A stretch of DNA of 5,346 bases from NCBI GenBank assembly GCA_027084065.1, contig JALWLR010000109.1:1-5346 (forward strand), given 5' to 3'. The notes under the pieces are model-generated. The model was given only the letters and a program-made list of their open reading frames with translations, did no database searches and was not told where the DNA came from. Below, one piece after another: positions 1-5,346 of the stretch (position 1 is its first letter; each line of letters starts with the position of its first letter). The stretch comes from Helicobacteraceae bacterium. Its GTDB lineage: Bacteria; Campylobacterota; Campylobacteria; Campylobacterales; Sulfurimonadaceae. The translations under genes were made by a program, and so were the position numbers.

Positions 1-104
1 AGCGGAGCGTAGTTGATTTTGTTTGGCTGTTTGTAGATGGCTATTTGACGCAAAAATATAATACCCATCAAAAAAAAGGAGATATACATATAGATGTCAA
101 GCAT
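1..104 (-). CDS. N-terminus of a small inner-membrane protein (3' end beyond left edge)
   Basis: Reading leftwards from an ATG at 104-102, 34 codons stay open to the window edge; the next codon begins CT, hence Leu. The peptide starts MLDIYMYISFFLMGIIFL, a near-continuous hydrophobic stretch (about residues 4-18) that looks like a transmembrane helix or uncleaved signal anchor, followed by a basic/polar stretch RQIAIYKQPNKINYAPL. Charges suggest an N-out/C-in orientation, but this is weak. The start is well supported: GAGGA lies 6 bases upstream, and an in-frame TGA at 116-114 limits any longer start to rarer codons. The gene begins 27 bases after the stop of the HAD gene on the same strand, so it is probably the next member of the operon. 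I do not recognise the family from this fragment, and no catalytic motif is visible. That it is a real gene is likely; its function is unknown. Confidence 0.75.
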   Translation of the reverse strand, partial: MLDIYMYISFFLMGIIFLRQIAIYKQPNKINYAP

Positions 105-131
105 TGCTTTTCCTCAAAAACCGTAATGCCT
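99..131 (-). promoter_or_regulatory. Possible translational-coupling hairpin over the start codon
   Basis: In the minus-strand transcript AGGCATT (131-125) can pair with AATGCTT (105-99): seven base pairs, one of them G-U. The left arm begins directly after the HAD stop codon TAG (134-132). The right arm contains the ATG of the next gene (104-102), and the loop carries its GAGGA ribosome binding site. A ribosome terminating at TAG would cover the left arm and free the start. The stem is short and AU-rich, so this is a plausible structure rather than a demonstrated one. It lacks a following U-run in the right place and does not look like a terminator. Confidence 0.3.
111..115 (-). promoter_or_regulatory. 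Ribosome binding site (GAGGA) fixing the start of the left-edge gene
   Basis: On the minus strand GAGGA (115-111) is followed by six bases and then ATG at 104-102, a near-ideal Shine-Dalgarno arrangement. It decides for this ATG over the in-frame ATGs at 89-87 and 68-66, which have pyrimidine-rich or AT-rich sequence upstream instead. Confidence 0.75.
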
Positions 132-764
132 CTATTGTAGCACTATTTTTACAATATCCTTTGGATGATTAGCACGAAGGGGCCATGCAACCTCACTTTG
201 AAAGCCCCATGTGGCATAAATGGCTTCAATACCGCTTCTTTTTGCAACCTCTATGTCTTTAGGATTGTCTCCAACCATCCACGCTTTGTCACTTTGCGGT
301 TCATAGTTACATGCAGAAAGAATTTGTAAAACCATGTCGGGATCGGGTTTTGGCTTTGCCTTATCAGCTCCGACTATTTTGACAAAATAGTCCGCAATCT
401 TTAAATGCTCCAGCATTCTTTTTGCAAATTTTGTAGGTGCATTTGTCGCAACCCCCATTAAAACGGCATTAGCATGTAAAAGCTCCAATGTCTCCTGCAC
501 TCCATCATACAAAGAGGCATGCTCTATGCACTGATTATGATAATGTTTTTCAAACAGCTCTCTATCCCGCTCTTCATACTCCTTCGTTCCGTAAAACAAA
601 AAAGCGAGATTACGCTCTTTTTTATTGATAGCATCGACGATGAACTCTTCTGAAAGCGGCGGGAGTCCATGATTGACTCTGCGCACATAATTCACTGAAA
701 TCGTAATGTCTTTTTTCGAATCGATCAGTGTACCGTCCATATCGAAAATGACTATCTTTTTCAC
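132..764 (-). CDS. HAD-superfamily hydrolase, phosphoglycolate phosphatase-like (subfamily IA)
   Basis: This is a 210-residue cytosolic phosphatase of the haloacid dehalogenase superfamily. All four HAD motifs are present: motif I FDMDGTLIDS with nucleophile Asp8 and acid/base Asp10; motif II around Thr107 in GVATNAP; motif III Lys137 in KAKPKPDP; and motif IV GDNPKD (165-170) with Asp166 and Asp170 for Mg2+. The mostly helical insertion between motifs I and II (about 16-85) is a C1-type cap, as in Gph-like enzymes. Length is normal for the family. Such proteins dephosphorylate small molecules (2-phosphoglycolate, sugar phosphates, nucleotides, sometimes pyrophosphate); the substrate cannot be read from the sequence. 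The GTG start (764-762) overlaps the hemH stop by 4 bases (GTGA) and is preceded by AGGGAGA eight bases upstream. Its place downstream of hemH indicates co-transcription but not a proven haem role. The family call is secure; naming it gph would go too far. Confidence 0.93.
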   Translation of the reverse strand: MKKIVIFDMDGTLIDSKKDITISVNYVRRVNHGLPPLSEEFIVDAINKKERNLAFLFYGTKEYEERDRELFEKHYHNQCIEHASLYDGVQETLELLHANAVLMGVATNAPTKFAKRMLEHLKIADYFVKIVGADKAKPKPDPDMVLQILSACNYEPQSDKAWMVGDNPKDIEVAKRSGIEAIYATWGFQSEVAWPLRANHPKDIVKIVLQ

Positions 765-1714
765 TCTTTCATCTCCCTAAATATCTCATGCAGTGTCATT
801 GCAAAAAGCTCATCATCATTTGGACAGCGTGCGACTCTATAGTCACTATAACCAAGTTCTTTGGCAATTTCGGCATATTCGACACCCAGTTCATAATCCG
901 TTTCGGAATTATCTATCGTAAACGCTATGGGAACGATCACGACCTTTTTGCCCGCTAACTCCTCAAGCTTCTTCTCTAAAGAGGGTTCTAGCCATTTCAT
1001 AGGCCCTACTTTGGACTGATACGCCAAATGAATACCTCGAAACTCCATATGCTTTTTTTGCAACTCCTGCTTTATAAGTTCAACATGCCGTGTAATTTGA
1101 CGTTCATAAGGGTCTCCCCTTTTGACAATTTTTTGGGGCAAACCATGTGCGGAAAAGATCAAGTCGAACTCTTCACTCTGCGCCTCTCCTATAGCTTCAG
1201 CTATCCGCTTGCAAATCAGCTCATTGTAACGATGATTTCTATAGAAATTTTTTATGCTATGCAGCTTCGCATTACCTCCGGTTCTAGCATATGCCGTTTC
1301 AAAATCCTCCAAAGAGGATTTTGTCGTCGTTGTGGAGTACTGTGGATAAAGCGGTATCAAATATATATCTTTAACATCCATCTCTTCAAGACGCAAAGCG
1401 ACTTCATCTGCAAAAGGAGGTGTATAGCGCATCGTAAAATCTACATATACATCCTCATCTACTAGCTGCTGCAACTTGGAGACAAGTGCCTTTGTATGCT
1501 CGACAATAGGTGACTTACCGCCTAACTGCTCATACACCTTTTGTGCAGCAAACGTACGATTAGCAACAATGAGATTACCCACAAATTTCCGTAACAAAGC
1601 ACTCTTCATAGTCAAAATATTCGGGTCTGCAAACATGTTTCTCAAAAAGACCTCGACCTCTCGGATGTTGTTTGGGCCGCCCATATTTAGCAGTACTATC
1701 GCCTCTTTTTTCAC
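761..1714 (-). CDS. hemH: Ferrochelatase (protohaem ferro-lyase)
   Basis: HemH inserts Fe(II) into protoporphyrin IX, the last step of protohaem synthesis, in the cytoplasm or at the inner-membrane face. The 317-residue protein has the family signatures in order: IVLLNMGGPNN (6-16), GGKSPI (65-70), MRYTPPFADE (95-104), LIPLYPQYSTTT (119-130), the active-site SAHGLP with His190, GDPYERQI (200-207), YQSKVGPMKWLEP (232-244), and the C-terminal FTIDNSETDYELG with Glu271. His190 and Glu271 match the catalytic His/Glu pair of Bacillus subtilis HemH (His183, Glu264). The usual His before the Glu (as in DHIETL or DHLEVL) is replaced, giving DNSET. A single cysteine (297) near the C-terminus, and a length typical of bacterial forms, mean there is no C-terminal [2Fe-2S] cluster. 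The start is GTG (1714-1712), overlapping the DUF2461 stop as GTGA, with AAGGAA six bases upstream. It lies in one operon with ccsBA, which consumes haem. Confidence 0.97.
   Translation of the reverse strand: MKKEAIVLLNMGGPNNIREVEVFLRNMFADPNILTMKSALLRKFVGNLIVANRTFAAQKVYEQLGGKSPIVEHTKALVSKLQQLVDEDVYVDFTMRYTPPFADEVALRLEEMDVKDIYLIPLYPQYSTTTTKSSLEDFETAYARTGGNAKLHSIKNFYRNHRYNELICKRIAEAIGEAQSEEFDLIFSAHGLPQKIVKRGDPYERQITRHVELIKQELQKKHMEFRGIHLAYQSKVGPMKWLEPSLEKKLEELAGKKVVIVPIAFTIDNSETDYELGVEYAEIAKELGYSDYRVARCPNDDELFAMTLHEIFREMKE
772..778 (-). promoter_or_regulatory. Ribosome binding site of the HAD gene, inside the end of hemH
   Basis: AGGGAGA (778-772) lies 7 bases before the GTG start at 764-762 and is embedded in the last codons of hemH. 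It supports this GTG start: motif I begins only six codons later, and no alternative start gives an intact Asp8 region. Confidence 0.7.
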
Positions 1715-2409
1715 TCGTTTTTCCTTCTAAGGGTTATCTCATAAACAATTTGCTGTAATGGTAGCATATCTTCATATACATCATAGAGCGTATCGATCAA
1801 TTTATCGGCATCACTAAGCAGTGCAACCGGCAATTTCGTAAAAGTCGCCATACCTTTATACAAAGAGAGTTCTACGTCTGGCATATCGGCAGAAAAACCT
1901 CTTGGAAAGCGTTTATAACCATAAGGGAGAGCCTCATATCCCTTTTGTGTAACTGAAGAGAGAACTTCTCTTAATTGTGAGCGCCTTTTATCATCAGCAA
2001 TAAACTCTCTATAAGCATCGAGCATCGGCTTTTCAAACCATCGAATACCGGCTGCCACATAAAGCTCTTGCGCTCCAAAGTGCATATAAAAAGAAGAAGA
2101 CTGCAACCGTTTACCCGCTCCTTGCCACCAAATAAAGCCTATACGCTCCTTTATAGGACGTTTGTCGGCTCCCATACGACGTATGTCACGGTAGATACGA
2201 AAGAGAGATTTGTTGATTTTTGGAGCGTAGTTAAGAGTTGGTTCAAGAGCAAGCAAATGCTCTCCCATCTCTTCTACAAAAAGACGTGAAGGAGAGAGAA
2301 TAAGCTGCTCATACTCCTCTTTATGAGCTTCGAACCACTCTTTTGAGTTGTTCTTTGCAATGCGCTGCAAAAAATCCAGCGCCTTTGGGTCGAAACCTTT
2401 AAAGAGCAT
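1711..2409 (-). CDS. DUF2461 / TIGR02453 family protein of unknown function
   Basis: This 232-residue soluble protein has no signal peptide or membrane segment. It matches the DUF2461 (TIGR02453) family pattern: an N-terminal FKGFDPKALDFLQRIAKNNS followed by KEWFEAHKEEY (residues 23-33), the central SLFRIYRDIRR and ADKRPIKERIG (68-91) equivalent to the family's S-x-F-R-I-x-R-D-x-R...DK-x-P-x-K core, FYMHFG (107-112), and AAGIRWFEKPMLDAYRE (119-135), the usual G-x-G/W region. Length is normal. The core usually reads RFSKDKTPYK; here RRMGADKRPIK is a modest variation. The molecular function of the family is unknown and I do not propose one. The ATG at 2409-2407 overlaps the end of ccsBA by 11 bases with a weak AAAAAAGAG purine tract upstream, so translation probably depends on ribosomes finishing ccsBA. 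It ends in a GTGA overlap with hemH. Sitting between two haem genes, an accessory role is possible but only by association. Confidence 0.88.
   Translation of the reverse strand: MLFKGFDPKALDFLQRIAKNNSKEWFEAHKEEYEQLILSPSRLFVEEMGEHLLALEPTLNYAPKINKSLFRIYRDIRRMGADKRPIKERIGFIWWQGAGKRLQSSSFYMHFGAQELYVAAGIRWFEKPMLDAYREFIADDKRRSQLREVLSSVTQKGYEALPYGYKRFPRGFSADMPDVELSLYKGMATFTKLPVALLSDADKLIDTLYDVYEDMLPLQQIVYEITLRRKNE
1721..1726 (-). promoter_or_regulatory. Ribosome binding site of hemH, inside the end of the DUF2461 gene
   Basis: AAGGAA (1726-1721) stands six bases before the hemH GTG (1714-1712). It supports the GTG as the true start; the first glycine-rich motif NMGGP follows at residue 10, as expected for the family. 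Confidence 0.7.
2399..2409 (-). other. 11-base ccsBA/DUF2461 gene overlap
   Basis: The DUF2461 start ATG (2409-2407) lies upstream of the ccsBA TAA (2401-2399) in another frame, in the sequence ATGCTCTTTAA. Together with the 4-base GTGA overlaps at 1711-1714 and 761-764, this is direct evidence for a tightly coupled polycistronic unit. Confidence 0.85.
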
Positions 2410-5346
2410 GCTCTTTTTTCTGCATCAAAGCAGATATACGATAAGCGCTAAAGAGTAAGAAAAACTCCACTGCAATTCCCGCAACAAGTACATAGGTATC
2501 TTTACCGCTGCTATAGGTCGCATAAATATTCCCTCCTTGAAGCACAAGGAAAAGTAGCGTCATATAAAAATGGTTTTTCGCTCTCTTAAGTGAAAAACGC
2601 AGGTCGTTAAGCATTGCCAAAGCGATACTCAAAAACAGAATCGTATAGGTAAGCGGAACAAAATCCGGTACCGGAACAGGATCGCCTTTGGCATAAGAAT
2701 GAAGCCCAGCCAAATAGTAGTTAACACCAAAATAGGTCATAAGCACCGAAGTAAATGCAAGCAGGGAGATAACTGCATAATTGAACTCGTTGTAAATCGC
2801 TTTGATAAAACGAAGATGCACGACAACGGCATAGACCAAAATCGTCACAAGCGCCCATGTCTCTTTGGGGTCCCATCCCCAGTAGCGTCCCCAGCTCTCA
2901 TTCGCCCAGACACCGCCTAAAAAGTTCCCTACCGTAAGCATCGCAAGACCGATCATCAAACTCATTTCATTGATGGCATTGAGCTCGATGATGGAATAAT
3001 CTATAATTTTTTCATTCTTTTGGTTTTTCATAATGTACAATACGATAACAATGAAGCCAAGCAGTGCACCAAGACCTAAAAATCCATAACTAGCCGTAAT
3101 CATCGAAACATGAATACTCAGCCAGTAGGAGTTTAAAACAGGAACGAGGTTCGTAACTTGTGGATTCATCCAGTTAAGATGCGCCACAAAAAGAATAAGT
3201 CCCGTCAAAATTCCCGTTGCCGCCATTGTTATAGGAGACTTTTTGGAAAAGATAAAACCGGCAAGCACACTCGCCCAACCGATGTAAATCATAGACTCAT
3301 ACCCATTCGACCACGGGGCATGTCCGCTGATGTACCAACGCAGTGCCAAGCCTATCGTATGCGCTATGAAAAGTGCTACTAGAATATAGAGTGAAATTTT
3401 TGAAAAAATCTCCAGCTTGAATTTTGGCTTCACAATTTTTATGAAACTCAAAATCAGCAATATAAACCCAACCAGTAAATAGATAGGATAGATTGTCTCA
3501 AAAATATTGGCATGGTTGTAAAAAACTTCCGCCTTTATCTGTTTTTCGGAAGGATAAACCGCTTTACCGTATCTTTTTTGATACTTCTTGATAGCCCCAA
3601 GCATCTTGTCCGCATCGCTCCAGTCATTTTTGGCTATGCCCTTTTCAACTGACATAAAATAGCCCAATGCAAGGTCTCTTACCTTTTGTGCAAACTGTGG
3701 CGGAAATTTTTGTAAAGCGCCTATTGTGTCGTACCATGTATTGTTTGGGTCATCCGGCAAAGGCCATATTTTTATAAGTGTTCCGGTAAATACCATATAG
3801 ACGACATTGACGCGCTCATCAATTTTAAGTAGTTTTTTATCAAATCGGCTCTGTTTCGAGGCAGGTTTTCGTGCCGCTTCATCCACCTGCTGCAAAATTT
3901 TATAGCCGTGAAGGTTTTTCGGATCGGAAAAGAACTGTGCAAAAGAGACATATTTTGCATCTTCAGGGGCTCCTATAAGCCGGTTGATGTTTTTATCGTT
4001 GGTTAAAATAAGAGGCAGGTCTTTGTAGGCATCAGGACGTACCATCATCCCCAAAATTACCTGATTGGCATCGAGTTTCTTACCATCTATCTCCAAAGAA
4101 CTGCTTCTGTGCACTTTTGCTAGTACCTCCAGTGAAAGCGTATCTACAGGCTTCATTCTTCCTTGAGCATCCTGAACAATAAGGAGTGCAAATTTATCTG
4201 CATGTGCTTTTGAGATGGAAGTAACCGTTTTCACGGCATCTTTACTCTCTTTTGCATGTAGCGGATGTGTAAAGAACAACACGCCTATAGCAAGCAGCAA
4301 AGAAGCAAGAGCGTTTTTCGCATCGCGCGCCTTTTGCGCCTTTTTCAGCAGCTGTGCAAAACGGAGATTTTTAGAAATGAGTGTCCAAAAAAATCCAAGT
4401 CCAAGCATAAAATACCCAAGATACGCCCATAAAGTTCCTGGATCATGATTGACAGAAAGTACCGTTCCTCTTTCGTCTCTGTCGTAAGAGGCCTGGAAAA
4501 AGCGGTAACCTTTATAATCAAGAATATGGTTCATATAGATTCTATACGGCATCGTCACTCCATCTTTTTTATCTATGAGAATCACTTCACTCTCATACGA
4601 AGCCGGACTCATAGAACCCGGATAGCGCTCAAGTTTGAAGTCTACGAGTTTTATAGCAAATGGCAATGGAATCTCTTTAGAACCGTAAGCCAAAGAGATC
4701 TCTACACCGTTGTTATACAAAATCGTAGGCTCGCTTACGACTCCAGCACGCCCATATACAAGCATCGTTTTTACCGAATCATCCACACGTACGGAAAACT
4801 TCAGCGCATCGACACCGCTTGAATTCATTTTCATCATTCTCGGTGCGGCTTTGGAGTCGTTGGAGACAATCTTTTTCGTCGCTTTTGGGTAAAAACTTCG
4901 AAGTACGAAACTGCCCAGATTCGTCGAGTAGAGTGTTCGCTCATGCAACGGTTCGTTTTTAGAAGCGGGAAGCTCCCCTTTGGTACGATCTGCCATCGTA
5001 AAATAGGAGAGTTTCATCTCATGCGCCATATAGAGTTTGCCATCTTTTAAAAAGATGCGTATCGTCGGCTTCTCAAAATGACGATTCGAACCAAAATCCA
5101 GAATGAATGTCCCACTGTCATAGTAACTTCCTTGCGCCAATGCCGTAGGTTTACCACCACCTGCACCCGTTATCATAAGATCAAGCATCGGTACTCCGTT
5201 TGGATCGGGTACGACTTTCTCCACCGCATCGGGAATGTACTCAAGCAGCATCACTTCCACTTTTTTAGAGCCTACATTGAAACTCTCTTTAAAGCTGTTC
5301 CCCCCTCGCTTTGAGAGATAGAGTTTTACATCTTTTGCTACTTTTG
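2399..5346 (-). CDS. ccsBA: Fused System II cytochrome c synthase CcsBA (ResB-ResC), 5' end beyond right edge
   Basis: CcsBA exports haem across the inner membrane and ligates it to CXXCH of periplasmic apocytochromes c. The frame is open to the right edge (981 complete codons), so the first ResB helices and the first membrane haem-ligand His lie outside. Visible-residue numbering: 1-300 is the ResB periplasmic domain; 304-324 its last helix; about 344-359 an internal signal-like helix ending THPLHA; 365-613 a periplasmic domain opening with HADKFALLIVQDAQGRMKPVDTLS, typical of fused CcsBA; from 615 the multi-helix CcsA/ResC domain. CcsA hallmarks are GHAPWSNGYE (674-683), P-His1 His745 in LSIHVS, the WWD motif WGRYWGWD (818-825), TM-His2 His843 in VVHLRF, and P-His2 His882 in GLHSYA. 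The His spacings (98, 39) agree with those I recall for H. hepaticus (761/858/897). The region after P-His2 is long (99 residues, about three hydrophobic segments). The TAA stop at 2401-2399 overlaps the DUF2461 start. Confidence 0.96.
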   Translation of the reverse strand, partial: KVAKDVKLYLSKRGGNSFKESFNVGSKKVEVMLLEYIPDAVEKVVPDPNGVPMLDLMITGAGGGKPTALAQGSYYDSGTFILDFGSNRHFEKPTIRIFLKDGKLYMAHEMKLSYFTMADRTKGELPASKNEPLHERTLYSTNLGSFVLRSFYPKATKKIVSNDSKAAPRMMKMNSSGVDALKFSVRVDDSVKTMLVYGRAGVVSEPTILYNNGVEISLAYGSKEIPLPFAIKLVDFKLERYPGSMSPASYESEVILIDKKDGVTMPYRIYMNHILDYKGYRFFQASYDRDERGTVLSVNHDPGTLWAYLGYFMLGLGFFWTLISKNLRFAQLLKKAQKARDAKNALASLLLAIGVLFFTHPLHAKESKDAVKTVTSISKAHADKFALLIVQDAQGRMKPVDTLSLEVLAKVHRSSSLEIDGKKLDANQVILGMMVRPDAYKDLPLILTNDKNINRLIGAPEDAKYVSFAQFFSDPKNLHGYKILQQVDEAARKPASKQSRFDKKLLKIDERVNVVYMVFTGTLIKIWPLPDDPNNTWYDTIGALQKFPPQFAQKVRDLALGYFMSVEKGIAKNDWSDADKMLGAIKKYQKRYGKAVYPSEKQIKAEVFYNHANIFETIYPIYLLVGFILLILSFIKIVKPKFKLEIFSKISLYILVALFIAHTIGLALRWYISGHAPWSNGYESMIYIGWASVLAGFIFSKKSPITMAATGILTGLILFVAHLNWMNPQVTNLVPVLNSYWLSIHVSMITASYGFLGLGALLGFIVIVLYIMKNQKNEKIIDYSIIELNAINEMSLMIGLAMLTVGNFLGGVWANESWGRYWGWDPKETWALVTILVYAVVVHLRFIKAIYNEFNYAVISLLAFTSVLMTYFGVNYYLAGLHSYAKGDPVPVPDFVPLTYTILFLSIALAMLNDLRFSLKRAKNHFYMTLLFLVLQGGNIYATYSSGKDTYVLVAGIAVEFFLLFSAYRISALMQKKEHAL

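Noticed and set aside
57..62. Perfect TATAAT on the plus strand
   Set aside because: There is no -35 at proper spacing, no extended TG, and no plus-strand gene downstream; it is coding sequence of the minus-strand gene.
70..77. Run of eight A (T on the coding strand) as a phase-variation tract or terminator U-run
   Set aside because: It encodes the Phe-Phe-Leu part of a membrane helix, has no stem directly before it, and is too short to call as variable from one sequence.
76..91. Plus-strand AAGGAGATATACATAT, identical to part of the phage T7 gene 10 / expression-vector leader
   Set aside because: It lies within the open codons of the minus-strand gene at 1-104 (IYMYISFF), and the sequence around it shows no other vector likeness. 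The only plus-strand frame behind it, from ATG 94, stops after 10 codons. Most likely a coincidence in AT-rich DNA.
96..101. TTGACA on the minus strand as a -35 element
   Set aside because: At the usual spacing the -10 position is a T-run, and the site lies just inside the start of the left-edge gene (TGCTTGACATC), so it is explained by coding.
1028..1465. 145-codon plus-strand open frame and similar plus-strand frames opposite hemH and ccsBA
   Set aside because: They lie antisense to well-supported genes, have no ribosome binding site or recognisable motif, and show low-complexity composition expected of shadow frames.
3772..3960. 62-codon minus-strand open frame inside ccsBA
   Set aside because: It is a shifted frame within the conserved periplasmic domain, with no recognisable protein features.
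5300..5305. Run of six G on the coding strand of ccsBA as a Campylobacter-type phase-variable tract
   Set aside because: Six bases is shorter than known switching tracts, and the frame is intact on both sides.
1..5346. Mobile element, defence system, CRISPR or RNA gene
   Set aside because: The whole window is accounted for by five same-strand genes; no transposase, repeats, tRNA- or rRNA-like sequence, or array was seen.

Overview
The window is a compact, entirely minus-strand piece of a bacterial chromosome holding a haem/cytochrome c biogenesis gene cluster. The best guess for the source is a member of the Campylobacterota (Epsilonproteobacteria; for example a Sulfurimonas- or Sulfurovum-like organism). 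The main clue is a single fused CcsB-CcsA (ResB-ResC) System II cytochrome c synthase whose histidine spacing almost exactly matches what I recall for the Helicobacter hepaticus protein. Fused CcsBA also occurs in Bacteroidota, so the assignment is an inference.

In transcription order (right to left) the layout is: (1) ccsBA, running in from beyond the right edge and ending at 2399, with its 5' end missing; (2) a DUF2461/TIGR02453-family gene, 2409-1711; (3) hemH, ferrochelatase, 1714-761; (4) a HAD-superfamily phosphatase, 764-132; (5) the first 34 codons of a small membrane-protein gene starting at 104 and running off the left edge. Successive genes overlap by 11, 4 and 4 bases, and the last pair is separated by only 27 bases. 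No terminator or internal promoter is evident, so this looks like part of one polycistronic, translationally coupled operon. hemH and the HAD gene both use GTG starts inside an identical GTGA stop/start overlap. There is no gene-free stretch over 300 bases; the longest non-coding piece is 105-131.

Functionally, HemH makes protohaem by inserting Fe(II) into protoporphyrin IX, and CcsBA moves haem across the inner membrane and attaches it to CXXCH motifs of c-type cytochromes. Haem production and haem use are therefore co-transcribed. The DUF2461 and HAD proteins have no proven link to this pathway; their position suggests either an accessory role or housekeeping passengers.

I see no mobile element, CRISPR array, RNA gene or defence-like system. 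The most useful points beyond routine annotation are the easily missed truncated gene at 1-104 with a strong ribosome binding site, the fact that ccsBA has no start in this window, a possible coupling hairpin over the start of the last gene, and an apparent C-terminal extension of CcsBA.
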